Shown: positions 1 to 11,949, counted from the stretch's first letter. The stretch: DNA of 64,000 bases from Agriotes lineatus (GCA_940337035.1 CALNHX010000276.1:248001-312000); one strand, 5' to 3'. Numbers and translations: made by a program. Notes: generated by a model not told the origin, from the sequence alone.

Positions 1-2535
1 CGTCTACTATTTCGACAAGTACTTACAAACACTGAATGAAACCAAAAATACCCCAAACAAATGAAATCAGTAGACAAAGGTTGCCTACTAGACAGTGAAT
101 TCGATAACCAACAAAAAGTTGATTAAGAGTTTAGTTATAAATTAGAATTTACAAGATCACTTTCTGTAATCAACGCAATCCGCTGAGATAAGTGGGTACA
201 GATCGCAGAGGGGCCTGTCGGTGGTTGCAACTGCGAGTTCGGATATTCAGTAGGTCGAATGAAGAAAATCTGTTCTCAAACTGTAGATCATCAACGTCGA
301 AATGTACTTAAGCCGGTACAGTATGGCTTTTTCCACTTTCGCAAAATCACAGGAGTCCCTTGCGGATTACCCAAGAAAGCATTGTCCTAGCGAGCTTAGA
401 AAGGAAACACAGTTGAAGAAAAAAGCATACAAAAATAAATTCAAGCACGTCAGACCACGTAAAACAAATGGCTTTATTGCTTACCTTAGGTCTTGATCAA
501 CCTTGAAGTGAATTTGATTGCTGGCGGAATAGCAATCAGAAGCATTAAAATTAACCTTCTAACAGGACGCTAAATCTCCAAAGTTTTAGTGGGTGACTTC
601 TTGTTACACGCCCCCAGTCTATATGTTTAGTTAAGGAAGGGAAATGGAAACTGACCATTTATCAACAGAAAAGAAATCGAAAAAAATTGCTGAAATCTGT
701 TGTATGCTCAAGGTTCTCAAAACAAACGGAGGGTCGATTTTAAGTTTCCCAAAATGCACCAAACAATAGCCAAACAATATAGACAACATGCTCCACACAC
801 AGGCGTTTAAAGTGCTCTAATCCCAAGAGTGCAGCACAGCTACACTTGAAAGAAAATGAGCTTGACATCTATTAGCAAAGTTAATTTCCAAAGGCGTTGG
901 AAACATGTCACGAAACGAAAAAAAAATTTTTAGTAGTGCTTAACTAACGTTAGAATGACGAAGTAATAATTTAAAACATTTAAGGGATAATACATAAGGT
1001 ACTATACCATAATTTCTGAATCCAAAAAAGATTATCGATTAAATGTTTAACTGGGGAGGAACTTATACCTAATTAAATGAATGGGTAATGAGTAATTTAC
1101 TGAATTTCAAAGAATATCAGCATTATCAACAAACGCTACTCAGAAACATCGGAAGGATTTAAAACCACCATTCGCAACGAGCAGCCACGAAAAACTGTCA
1201 AATTATGTAGCCCTTTTTGAAGCTAACACAAGACCCCACGTCGTAGCGTGTGCAAGATCCAATTAAAAAGGGTGAATAGCAAATACTACAAGATCCTTAC
1301 AGTGAGACATAACACATAAAACGTGTGACTTTCACGTCTTTGCTTCAGAAAACACTGAAAGAGTATCATTTCAATTCCGAAGCTGAAATGTAGTAAATTG
1401 TCACAGAATCATCAGCAACCACCTGCAAACTTTTTCCCCATTACAGAATTCATAATTTGGTGTAGCACAGGTAGAACCGCTGCTATTCAAGCTATACAGC
1501 ATGGGCTATCGGACTACCATGTAAGAAGTTTATCTATGCCGCCCTGGCATATTAGAACAAGGACCTAGAAGCTGTTTAATAAAAAGGCCTGAGAATCGAA
1601 GCATATTCGACGGAATACTGTCATGTATATCCCACATCGAGAAACTTCAGAAATTAGCTGGAAACAACATAGGGGCCAGACGCTGAAACTCTACGAACAA
1701 CTACATTAGCACTTGTCTATTCTTCACTTGTAAATACATTGACTATACAAGTAAACCAAGCAATGCACCTAGTTTCAGGCATAGTAAAAAGTATTTCCTT
1801 TCCTTGGCTCCCTGTACTGAGCAACATTTTCTTTTGGAAAATTGCCAGTCTTTCATTTTCTTTCTGTGACCGAAAATGTAGGCTGAGGGCTTGAAAAAGG
1901 ACCCTAAATCTTTAATAATCCGGCTTCGTGTTGCAAAGTCGATTGAATGCGTCTTTGTTGTATAACACCATAAGACCGCTCCTTGTTGATATGCGTCGAC
2001 TATTATTCGCCAGGAATAAAATATACTTCGAGGCCGATCAAGACCTAAGGTAAGCAATAAAGCCGTTTATTTCACTTGGTCTAACGTGGTTGTACTCATT
2101 TGTAAGCGTCTTTTCTTGAGCTGTATTGGTTCCTTTCTAAGCTCGCAAGGCCAATGTTTTTTGGGTGATCAACGAAGGACTACGCCGTTGTTTCGCAAAC
2201 GTTGAAGGTCACAGGAGAGACCACCAAAGCTTGTGAATCGATTCTGATGATTTGTAGTTGGAGCGGTTTTTTAATTCTACTATCGAGTACCCGAAATAAC
2301 AGTTGTAACCTTCAACTCGTCTCTCTGCAATGTATACCTGCTTATACAACTGAATCACGTTGGTTGCGGGACGTTGCTCCCTGTAAATTCTTAATTAATT
2401 TTAATTTTATAGCTAGTAATCAACCTTTTGTTGGTTATTTGGCTCGTTTGATAATATACTGTCTACTAGACAGCCGTGTTTACTAGCTTCACTTGTGGAG
2501 CATAGTTTATTACGTATAGTTTTTCGTTTAAATAC
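1..2535. repeat. Long imperfect inverted duplication (arms about 1-545 and 1995-2535)
   Basis: The left arm is matched in reverse complement by the right arm. Examples: CTTACCTTAGGTCTTGATC at about 480-498 against GATCAAGACCTAAGGTAAG at about 2037-2055; AACCAACAAAAAGTTGATTA at 107-126 against its complement near 2410-2430; and the CTACTAGACAG blocks near 93 and 2462. Similarity runs through most of both arms with indels. The left arm continues beyond the window. Both arms preserve the same degenerate peptide pieces (GCL.DS, NNQQKVD, HVRP, NGFIAYLRS), so an ancestral coding sequence was duplicated head to head. The spacer of about 1.45 kb shows nothing I recognise. Confidence 0.75.
1743..2060 (-). 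pseudogene. Degenerate coding fragment in the right arm, unrecognised family (possibly HMG-like)
   Basis: Minus-strand frames read NGFIAYLRS, a break, then VDAYQQGAVLWCYTTKT and FATRSRIIKDLGSFF. A basic stretch precedes it in the left-arm copy (ELRKETQLKKKAYKNKFKHV). The pattern 'basic, then N.FIAYLR, then GA.LW..T....F' recalls the small HMG boxes of insect protamine-like sperm proteins, but the match is by eye and weak. Stops and frame breaks make it non-functional. A related piece lies near 12.9 kb. Confidence 0.3.
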
Positions 2536-2619
2536 ATTCAGATGCAGTTGAGAAAATGTTTCGAGTGACCTACAGTTCCTAAGTGTATATTTGGTTGCAT
2601 ACTTATTTTTCACTTTTGG

Positions 2620-4610
2620 GATATTTTTGAAAGGCCTTGAGTTTTAGGGGATTATAGTAAGTTTTCAAAATAAATTGGGAGTACGATTTCCGGCGGCCAT
2701 TTTTATGCCTCTGGTTTTTGGTATGATTGTTTCTGGGTGATGTAGCTGATTTTCCTGGAATTTTGTCTCATGCAAATCTATGATTCCAGAATTATTATGT
2801 ATATCGTCGTTCATCCGCAAGAAATTCTGTGTGAGATTGCTAGAATAAAGCCAGATCAATTACTCGAGGCCACCCTGCAACTTTGGTATGTTTTCATAGT
2901 TCCATTTGAACATCGATTTCAATATTGTGTCATTTTAGGCCTCCTTTTTAGATGTACTCGTACCATATTCTGCATGTGCTCCCCCTTCGGCTGTTATGTC
3001 ACTTGCTAAAACACCGGGAGGACCAACTCCTACGCAGTTGCGAGTCTCTCAATTCGTGTGGCTGCTCTTTCGAAGCTTGGACCGCAAGGTTTTTCCCCAG
3101 TATGACAGCTTTCCGAGGCTTGGACCACACGACTTTTCCCCAGTGCAATAGTTGGAGAAAAGCCTGTTGCACATCAGGTTACACACTAGTTTGGACAGCA
3201 TCCTCAGGTCCACCACCCTGTACAGCTGCTCTGACGACGCCGCTGTGCTCTGCATGCACCAAGGAGGTACTGTCCTATGCACCCACGTATCTTCTGCGTG
3301 TACATCTCGTGTTTAGCCATCTGATCTGAAATACCATTAGTGCTGCTCATATGAAATATCAAGTATTCTACCTTCGATTTGTCCCGGTGAAATCTCCAGC
3401 CAATAGTGCCGAGAAATTGAGAAAAGCGTCGCTACGATATGTTCACCTTGTGCATTTAGTTATGCGAAATAGCTTAGTTTTCACTTTATGTGTACTAAAT
3501 ATTTCCTAGATTCGCTACCCTGATAGCGGTTTGGTCGCGTTTAGCTCGTGAACTAAAATCATCATTTTAAAATTTAGTGCATTCAACCCGAGTATTTCCG
3601 GGAGGCTAAACATTAATACAACTCCTTTTTAACGCTGAAAATACACAGTTAAGTGTATAGCATCCTAGGCGTATGGTACCATTCGTTAGTTTGCGTTTAT
3701 AAAAATTAATTGATCGTTGAAGCGATTTGATGAGACTCCTGTTTATCGATATTGCAGTACTAGATTTTTAAGTCACTATATACTTATAGTTGAGATACGT
3801 GTACTCGAGCGAATTGCGAGTTAAAATCAGTTTTGTTGTTCACTTAAAATTTATTAAAACTACAACCTTGTACATTTTATAACTAAAACTAAATCAAATC
3901 TATAATTCCAATTACAAACAAGTATCCTATCACAGATTTGTTTTGCCTTCTTTGAGTATGGTGCAGAGTTTATACGTGTACATACTGTAAATAAATAATT
4001 AGGTTAATTCAGGCTCTGGTATTTTCTTCCATTTATTATTTTTATGAAACAGCTAAATGGTTTAGGAACTTGCACGGACACCTGTAAGTTTTCTGGTTTG
4101 GATCGCCTCGAATCAGTGGCACTTTCGGATACCCCCTTCCATTCCTGCTCTAGAACTAGCTAGCAAAAATTTGCTACACTACGAGACAATTCCTGAACCG
4201 CCATGTTGTAAATTATTTAATTCTTATTTACATTATTTTTCGTGTAGCAAGTTTTTGGATTTATTCAGTGTCAAATAGTTGACGGATAAGCGCACCATCT
4301 GGCGGTAGACACAGTTTTTTAAAGTGTTAATTGTACGTTATTTAATTGTAAATGCGTTTGTATTTATCAATTTGGACCATTTATATGTTACTGCCGGTTT
4401 TGATTCTATACATTTGAACATGCCTAATTTTATTGTACCTGTCCGAGAAAGCCAAAATCGAAATTAATAGAAGAAAAAACTTGCATGGATTGCATTTGGC
4501 AAATTGAGTAAGCCACTAAAAATAAAAACATTCCTATGCACCTGTATGGTGATCAGACCTAGAGTCTCATGAAGAGTTCCATGAATTAACTAAAGGTAAC
4601 ACAATGTGTT
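2620..4610. other. No gene recognised
   Basis: Unassigned AT-rich DNA. The only internal structure seen is an imperfect two-copy tandem repeat of about 43 bp at 3075-3150 (TTGGACC..., TTTTCCCCAGT in both copies) and a short inverted pair near 4160-4257 (TTTGCTACAC / GTGTAGCAA). Short ORFs here show no recognisable domain. Confidence 0.5.
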
Positions 4611-4614
4611 AGGG

Positions 4615-4885
4615 AACCACAAATGCTTGACATATCCTTGAGAGACAGAAAGCAGAATCTTTACATAAGAGCTATTATGAAAGTCAAAAATGTTGCAAAA
4701 ACAATTGCCGAACTTAGATGAAGCTATGCTGGACATGTCGTTAGATATTCTGATGGAACGTAGTTCAACGCTGTCTGAAAATGGAAACCATACTTGGGTA
4801 TGACATCTAGGAGACGCCCACCCATGAGTTGCATCAATGATCTTAATAGAACTGCGGAATTGCTATGAACTAGAGAAGCGCAAAA
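4615..4885 (+). mobile_element. LINE reverse-transcriptase C-terminal relic
   Basis: The plus strand reads MLDISLRDRKQNLYIR, KVKNVAKTIAELR, stop, SYAGHVVRYSDGT, then SRRRPPMSCINDLNR. This matches the conserved tail of many insect LINE polyproteins (SLRDR..N..IR; WAGHVAR; RGRPP.RW..D..R). Stops and frame breaks show it is dead, and no reverse-transcriptase core is present upstream. Confidence 0.75.
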
Positions 4886-4967
4886 CAGTTTTTTTGTTAA
4901 AGCCTTGATAGTTGAATTTTACTTCTGGTATTTTTTTATTCGATCCACCCATACTTTCTCGTTTTTT

Positions 4968-5670
4968 ACTTCCTTTTACTACTATAAAGGAAGTATTGGA
5001 TTCACCCCAAAAATTCGAAATTGAGTTTTCAACAGATCTTCACATTTTAGAGTCCCCTGATCCCAAAAAACATATTTTTTTTCATTGGTCTGTCTGTCTG
5101 TCTGTGTGTCTGTCTGTGTGTCTGTCTGTCTGTGTGTCTGTCTGTGAACAGAATATCTCAAAAACGAAAAGAGGTATGGCATTGAAACTTCATATATAAG
5201 TTTTGTGTACTATGTAGATGAGACAGCAAGCTTTTGAAGAAAATCGCATAACCGGAAGTAGGTGTTTACTCTTGTGATTTTTCAGTTTTTTTCGATTTTT
5301 TCAAAACGGCTCAAACGATTTTTTTAAATTTTACATTTTTCTTACATTTTTCATGTGTATTGATGTGAGATAGGTGATTTTCCAGTTGAATACTTCTAAA
5401 GTGGGTTTATTTTGTTTTTTTTTCTATTTTTTTTATTAACTCCTATTTTAAATAAAACACCCGGTATATTATTACATTTTTGAATTCACCTTAAAATTCT
5501 AGAGAAAATTTGTCTCTTCAACTAACACTCGATTTTGTACCGTTTTTGTAGAATTTGTAATTTTTTAAAATTTTTAACAAATGGTTAAAAATTAAAAATG
5601 AAATTTTTGACTAATTATAAGATCACTGTAAAAGGAAGTTGTGTGAGTGTATCACACCAGATTTTTAAGA
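4968..5670 (+). repeat. Dispersed repeat 'TCTG', copy 1, with short terminal inverted repeats
   Basis: ACTTCCTTTTAC at 4968-4979 and its complement at 5628-5639 bracket about 670 bp, and family homology continues to about 5670 (TGTATCACACCAGATTTTTAA). Two more copies lie at 28585-29262 (inverted, full length) and 63078-63262 (inverted, partial). The inner peptide-like block VLDSPQKFEIEFSTDL is shared with copy 2 (VLDSPHKFEIEFSTNL) but ends in the microsatellite. Probably a non-autonomous DNA element; class unknown. Confidence 0.7.
5088..5146 (+). repeat. TCTG/TG microsatellite inside repeat copy 1
   Basis: Alternating TCTG and TGTG tetranucleotides over about 59 bp. The second copy of the repeat has a CA-rich tract at the same place. 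Confidence 0.9.
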
Positions 5671-5679
5671 TTAGGATTG

Positions 5680-8410
5680 TGCAAGTGAGAAGCTCTCAAA
5701 GGTAAGTGGAATGTGTTTAGACTGCTGGTTAGATTGAAGTTAGCGTTGTCGCTGTGTTGTGAACCTATCCTAAGAGTTGCATAGAGCGGAACACTCATAA
5801 TGGGCATAATTTTAGTGGAAGAAATATCTCGATTGATACTGTTCATAAAAAGTTATAGAAAAAAAATAAGAATGGTTTAAGGACTTTTCAGTTCTTTGCA
5901 TTAATATTTCAATCAAACTCATGTCATGTTTCCATCCAACTGGCCTGACATACTCGACTTGGCTTAATTTTCTGACTTTCCTTTAATACCAAATGTGTTG
6001 CTGCCTTCACAGAAGTCGCATTATGCCTTTCATATAACTTTGCGTTGGTCGCGATTGTTTAAGAGGTTTCGACAAAAATTGTAGATTTAGATCAAATGGC
6101 CCAGATGGAAAACAGTACTTCAATTATGCCGAAGTAAAATGAGTGTTAATAATTAGGAATTGCAGGTGAATCTATTGAAGATAGTCAGTAGCATTTTAGA
6201 GTTAGTAAATATTTATGCAGAGCTAATAATGGCACAATAAATTGAATATATTTAGTTGAATTTAATTTGATTTCAAAATGCACCTAATTTTATTAAATTC
6301 CAGAAAAACTTGATGATGAGTTATATAATCACTCGAAAAATTAATTTCCGCAAACATTGTGAGAAATGTGACTAGAATCAACAGGAATAATAACAAACAT
6401 ATATTTTACGAGGACATTAAAATGCAAATTGTATTCCACATCTTTTGAACTCAAGGCAAAATGAGTTGACCATAAATTATTTTAATTTAGTAGGAATACT
6501 AGCATGCACAATTATTTTTTACAATTGTAGATTTCAATCCAAAAAGACCTACACACACGGCTAGTGGGCGTATCGATCAATTTGCAATTTCCATTTCGAA
6601 ACCGAGTCTTTGGAAGCAGTCTTCGGCTCATCCAAGTTTCCATGACATAACAACGCGGATTTTTACAAGCAGGAAACGTTACGTAAATCGCTTGACGCCC
6701 GCGGTCCTGCAAATAATTCTAGTTTTTTCGAACCAAATGCTAGATAATAACGTAATCAAAACAGAATTCAATAGAAAATCCTCCTTTTCGAATCCTAAAG
6801 CTATTGGGGGATTTACGTAGGCTCGGCTCTACCGACTTATAATAACGAGAACACCTTTTCGGCAAGGTTCAATTCCTCAAATATTTTATTTGTTAGAATT
6901 TAGTCGAAGCTCGATTAGAAATTGTACAATGGTCTCGAAACACATGCCATAAGCGCAGTACTAGTACAATTTTATATTCATTGTTTGAATTTATTGTCTC
7001 ACTTTCTCTACCTTTATCTCGTTCTGTCTTGCTGGTAACATAATTTTGTAGCGAACAGCATAGCCTTGTATTGTTCGTGGGGTCTATACTAAAATCTAAA
7101 AAATAAGTGTTAGGTACCACCTTAAACCTTAAATTGAAAGTTTGTATCTTGAGAAGCAGACATTTTCACTTGTTTTAAGGTGTCCAATACGTTCTTAAAC
7201 TTATAATACCCATTTCAAGACATCTTTTCAAACAGAATTAAAATCCTTTAGTCCTGTAGAATTTCAATTTCGAATTTCGTGTATGCAGTGGTTACTATTT
7301 GGAAATGGGATTAATCAGGTTAATTAGGAATTATTTCCAGCGCCAGCATTTCACTGTTTATATTTATACTTTGCACGCAACAATAGCCAGCATTTGCATC
7401 GGTATTTTATAATTGCTTTCACCGGGAATTGGGTCACACGAGCCGTAAAATAGCACTAATAGTACAGTTAGTCCTGCAAATGCCTTAGCGCAGCCTCCAA
7501 GTTAACAAAAACAAGCATTTCCCAATATTCCAAAAGCTCGAATCGTAGAACTAGAAAGGACATAAGCTACTTACACAAGGAAAATTTAGGGTGGGCGGTC
7601 GCACTCGTCAAAGTGACATTTTCGATTTGTCAAAAAGACCAAAATCTCGGGCGTCTGTCCATAGCAAACAAAAACGCAGGCAACAATCCCATAACAATGA
7701 TGCGCATACACTGGCGCCCTCTCGCGGTCGCTCCGCACCCAAATGGATTTCTTGCGGTTTGCGCAAGATCATTATGCGTGCGGGACAGGTTCGCTCCTCA
7801 GGAAAGCTTTGTGTAATAGGAACAGTTACATCATCGGTCGGTATTGAGTCTTGATGACCTGCATAGTTACAAGGCGATCCAAAACAAGAGGCTCTGTCGG
7901 TGGCGACCTGTTGCAAAGTAGATTAGCTGCAATAATGTTTTGATGAATATAGTAGTTGTAAACGTAAAAACAATACGAAATTAACTACTATTTTGGTTTC
8001 ATTATTGTGTTATATTTAGAGAGCGGATGCTTAAAGCATTAAGCTTATCCTGAATATTAAAAGCAGGAAAGTTATTTCTAAAAATGTTTACGAATTGCAG
8101 GAAATTGAAGTATTTTGGCACTAACTTTTTAACGCTTGTTTTGCTTTTTTTGCGTTTTTATGCATATTTCGGATGATTGTGCTTAGAAGTACTTATTTTT
8201 AGGTTTTCAGTTTTTTGCATTTATTTTCCGCGTAATTTATTTTATAATCAAATATTTCAATCTGGTTTGTTTGCGAGCGTATTTTTTGCTTGCATGCAGT
8301 CAGTGCAGTGGTTTTCTGGGATTCTTTTAAAACTTAGGTATTCCCTTGAATAATGAATTAATGAAAACACTAAATTATTTTGCAAAACTTGTTATTAAGA
8401 CGATAAGAGT
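5680..8410. other. No gene recognised
   Basis: AT-rich non-coding DNA. No transposase, reverse-transcriptase or exon-like conservation was seen in either strand. The 7590-7900 part is more GC-rich with overlapping ORFs on both strands that do not resemble a known domain. Confidence 0.5.
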
Positions 8411-8413
8411 TTA

Positions 8414-8979
8414 TAATAGCTATTTATGCAACAAATGCTAAAAGTTGACGTTTATGCACCAGACATGAAAATTATGAAACGAAGCCGAAGGTTGAGTTTC
8501 ATAACATGTCTCGTGCATAAACGACTTTTAGCACGCCTTGCATACAATTTTTTATCTACGACCTTAATTTTACTGTTATTAATCCATAAATATCGATTTA
8601 ACAAATGTTTGCATGTACGACACTTCTAATTTATGTCATAATAAACAGTAGGTCAAGCCGGCCGGGTGAATGTTTGCGAATGACAGTAGCCAAGGTCAGT
8701 TACGAAATGTAATTATTAATACTCCACATCTGACTGTATTCATTACATAACGCATTAATTATTTCAAAAACACTTTACCTGTAACGCAAGAAGCAACTAG
8801 AATAACTTTACAACTTCACTTCCAGTTCGAAATTGTAGTTGTATAACCTCACTTCACTTTTAGCACATGGGCTAAAAGTAAACAGCTGATTTCTTTAACC
8901 ACGGTAAACTATAAAACGTCACTTTTAGTGAAACAAGCTAGCGCTAAAAGGCCTATTTTTAGTGGTGGTCGTAGATAAA
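8414..8979 (+). mobile_element. MITE of the TCTACGACC family, copy A
   Basis: TTTATCTACGACC at 8551-8563 and its complement at 8967-8979 delimit a 429-bp unit. The left flank 8414-8550 is shared with copy B (62.05-62.54 kb, inverted) and is itself an inverted repeat: TGCTAAAAGT, GTTTATGCAC and AGACATG on one side, CATGTCT, GTGCATAAAC and ACTTTTAGCA on the other. Interior markers shared with copy B are ACTTTTAGCACATGGGCT, AACGTCACTTTTAGTG and AAAAGGCCT. Confidence 0.75.
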
Positions 8980-10110
8980 GTTCTTTATAGTAATTTACGC
9001 ATGTGTATCGTACAATACAGGGTGTTATGGAAATGAGTGCAAATATTTTAACCAGTGATAGAGTTCACCAAAATGAACAACTTTTCTATTTATCGTTTTT
9101 CATTTAATCGCATATTTTTTTAATCATTTATCTCCCCTAAATTTGACGAGCCGCTTGGAAAGCAAATCTAAGTTAAAGGTGAACAGCACAAGTATATTAA
9201 AACTGCAAAGGTCTTGCTCAAAAAAACATGCGGTCAATAACTTACCTACCTTAAGGCCCTGAACACACGGGGATTCCGTATCCGAGATTCGGTATGCGGG
9301 ATACAGAATCTGGGTCTATTCAAATGCGTTGACTGAATCTCAGACGCGGGCCTTCAGTCACTTGCAGTGCCGTGCTGTTATGGACCTAGCATTGCTGTTC
9401 TTTGTTTCTGTCGAATTAGTCTAGAAGTGCTGTATTTAAAGTCAGGGATTGGGCTCTACTAAGCTAATAAATTGTTCATTGTCATATAACGTACGCTTCA
9501 TGATCGTTGTATAGTAAGGAACGCCCTGCTTATTCGATTTAAATAGAAGTTGAAGAAAATCTGCTACGCCTATGATATGATATCATATGTTCAGGTTGGT
9601 AAAAGTAGGCGTGTCCAGGCCCTGGTACACGTGGACTCATATGCTCCATATGCTCCAATGGTAAATCGGTATCCGACATACAGAATGTGTCGCCGGCGGC
9701 CGATTTTCCTTATCTCTCCATTTCTGCTTATCAACCTGGAATAGCTCTGCCGCGAGAAGCCCAGAGTAGGGAATTAAGTAGTAACCATAACTATGGTCAT
9801 GATTGGTCGAAGCAAAGTCATCATTACAGCCATCTGAAAATTAAATATTTTTCAAAATTGTCAATTTGACATTCGGTATGAATCCTAAAAATATAAAAAG
9901 GAAAAATGATAAATAGTGGATAAAAAAAGCTGGCATACAACGTTTATAGGAATTATATAAGACGGAATTATTGTAAAACAAGAGCAGTCACACAAACTTA
10001 TATTTTTCTAGTGTAAAACTGAGTTTGAGTTCAGAGCGCCATCTACTACATTCTTATTTGAAAATTAGTATAGTCCTAGTGCTAATGTAAAAGTGGGCAA
10101 ATATAAAGAC
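8980..10110. other. Intergenic; one TACAGGGTG-type transposon end at about 9018
   Basis: TACAGGGTGTTATGGAAATG near 9018 looks like a DNA-transposon terminus, but no matching opposite end was seen. Otherwise no gene recognised. Short ORFs at 9550-9870 lack any known domain. Confidence 0.4.
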
Positions 10111-10114
10111 AATA

Positions 10115-10235
10115 AACGTAAAGGTGGAGCTGCGCTATTGGAGGACAAAAAGAGAAAGCTAATGCAAGAGGAGACCGCAAAATGTGTTAAATTAAGTGAA
10201 TTATTGACACAACCGCAACCACAAGAAAAAGAATA
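10115..10235 (+). pseudogene. Possible N-terminal fragment of a hAT / ZMYM1-like transposase
   Basis: One plus-strand frame gives KVGKYKDNKRKGGAALLEDK then KRKLMQEETAKCVKLSELL, a lysine-rich start resembling the first residues of hAT-type transposases and ZMYM1-like proteins (KR..G..KRK.K......L...F). It stops at QEKE. Similarity is weak and no BED finger is visible. Confidence 0.3.
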
Positions 10236-10457
10236 GAGACTACCACACTAAACTGATGAGCATCAGGTGTTGCAATCAACTCCCAAGTATATCGTCTTCT
10301 GATATTCAGGTACCAAGCACATCTGTCTCTCCTCCTTCTTCTGAACGTACTAGACAGCAACACTTAGGGATAACAGAGGCAAAAAGGCCGGATGACAGTT
10401 CACGGCAGCGTCGTTTGAAACTTATTACTGTAATCAAAAGATAATGAAATAAAATTA

Positions 10458-10707
10458 TTTTTTTGCACTACTAGTCTCAGAACGCACCGTTATTGGCCTA
10501 TTTTTAGGTCGTGAAGTTGATTTTCTCCACCAAGGGAGAGAAAGTAAAATAAACAATTTTCACCGTGGTAACTAATAAATTGCCAAGTTACCAAATGACT
10601 ATTTTAATTTTGACGTTTTAAAGAGCTGTATTGTCAGGTTGACAGTTAAAATATTTTCGAAATTTGTTGGTAATTTGGGTATTAAGCCCTTTGGTAGTGC
10701 AAAAAAT
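10458..10707. mobile_element. MITE with TTTTTTGCACTAC terminal inverted repeats
   Basis: ATTTTTTTGCACTAC at 10457-10471 and GTAGTGCAAAAAAT at 10694-10707 are inverted repeats bounding about 250 bp. There is no coding potential inside. It abuts the hairpin at 10708-10840. Confidence 0.6.
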
Positions 10708-10840
10708 AGTATATACACCACGGTAGCGAATCGTCTTATAACCTTCGCGCTTTAGATACTTCGCGCTGCGCGCTCAGTGTCTAATATGCGCTCAGGTTAT
10801 AATACTGCGCTTCGCTACCTTGATGTATAATATACTATTC
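10708..10840. repeat. Long hairpin with CG-rich apex
   Basis: GTATATACACCACGGTAGCGAA on the left pairs with TTCGCTACCTTGATGTATAATATAC on the right, and GGTTATAA-type segments pair inside. The tip is GCGCTGCGCGC. Total about 133 bp, probably the folded centre of a MITE-like element. Confidence 0.65.
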
Positions 10841-11049
10841 TAAAACCATTTTAAACAGCCGTACAATTATGAAACGGTTCAGATTTTAACAAGAAAATTG
10901 TTTTTAGCCAGAATAACTCAAATGGTACCTGACTTACTTTCGATTCAAATACTTTTAAATTGTATTGTACAGTTTGTGAGGCTTTTGCAAAATTTACGGC
11001 AAACATGTCTATCGGTGTATAAACGAGCATGAGCAATATAAGGCAAATA

Positions 11050-11640
11050 AAATTCCGCGGAATCCTTTTTTATTAAAACTCCGGACAAAACTGTCAGTGA
11101 TTTGCTATCTAAGAAGCAAATTAGTTTTGATCATTCTTAGGTTAAAAAGAAACGCCAAGGTATAGAAAGAATGTTAGAAACAGTAAGATTTACTGTACAG
11201 AATGTTTAAGGTTTAGCCGCATATGCTTTAGAAAGGATTCATTCTTCATTTTGACGTAACCATCTATTTTTGCTTAGTTTCTCTCTTAACGTTAGCCCTA
11301 ATGATTTACCTCACCTCAGCTTTTCCTAACAACTACTCCATTAATTTTGTGTTTAAAGGATAATGTTTGTTAATCAGCTCTGGCAATTTACATGTTTTGA
11401 ATATTAGTAGGTTAGGAATATGCTCATCTACCATTAGAGATTTCCAGCCAATTTATCGAAACGGGATCCGTCTTGAGCAGTATTTCTTGTCTCATATATG
11501 TGACTGTATTTGCAAGATCATTCCCGTTATTACATTATTTGGCTTATCTGATCGAATTTGCGCACGATATCTCGTATTGTTTTAGATTTCCATGCTGCTT
11601 CTGTGACTATTTCCCTCAGATAATATAAACCAATCACATC
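11050..11640. other. No gene recognised
   Basis: AT-rich sequence with one 72-codon ORF of no recognisable family. Nothing repeated was identified. Confidence 0.4.
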
Positions 11641-11872
11641 AATCAATTTTCAAAATTTGAACCAATCAGAGCTGAATACAGCGAATATTTTGCACTAGTG
11701 CAATACCCGGGTATTTGCACAAGTGCAATATCGAGTATTTGTGGGAAGAAGAACAAAGCAGCTAAATACACAAGAAGTTTCAGAAATAAAACTGAAAATT
11801 CTTTAAAAATTAATAGTGTGGTATACAAAGGATGACATTTCTTCGAGGAATAGTCTTGCAATATTCCCCGCG

Positions 11873-11946
11873 TGCATTCTGTATAATTCGAGTATTTCTC
11901 TCGAACGCTTCGCGTTCTCGAGAAATACTCGAATATACAGACTGCA
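11873..11946. repeat. Near-perfect hairpin with CGCTTCGCG apex
   Basis: TCGAGTATTTCTCTCGA pairs with TCTCGAGAAATACTCGA, extended outward by TCTGTATA / TATACAGA and TGCA on both sides. The apex is ACGCTTCGCGT. Upstream, 11680-11720 has palindromes GCACTAGTGC and ACCCGGGT, suggesting one larger palindromic element (about 11640-11950). Confidence 0.75.
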
Positions 11947-11949
11947 CTA

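Noticed and set aside
2952..3329. 125-codon ORF as a gene
   Set aside because: It overlaps a minus-strand ORF, spans a small tandem repeat and shows no recognisable domain.
4160..4257. Short MITE bounded by TTTGCTACAC / GTGTAGCAA
   Set aside because: The inverted repeat is only about 10 bp with mismatches and no target duplication; could be chance.
9240..9420. PIF/Harbinger element end (GGCCCTGAACACACGG)
   Set aside because: The style fits, but no opposite terminus, 3-bp duplication or transposase fragment was found.
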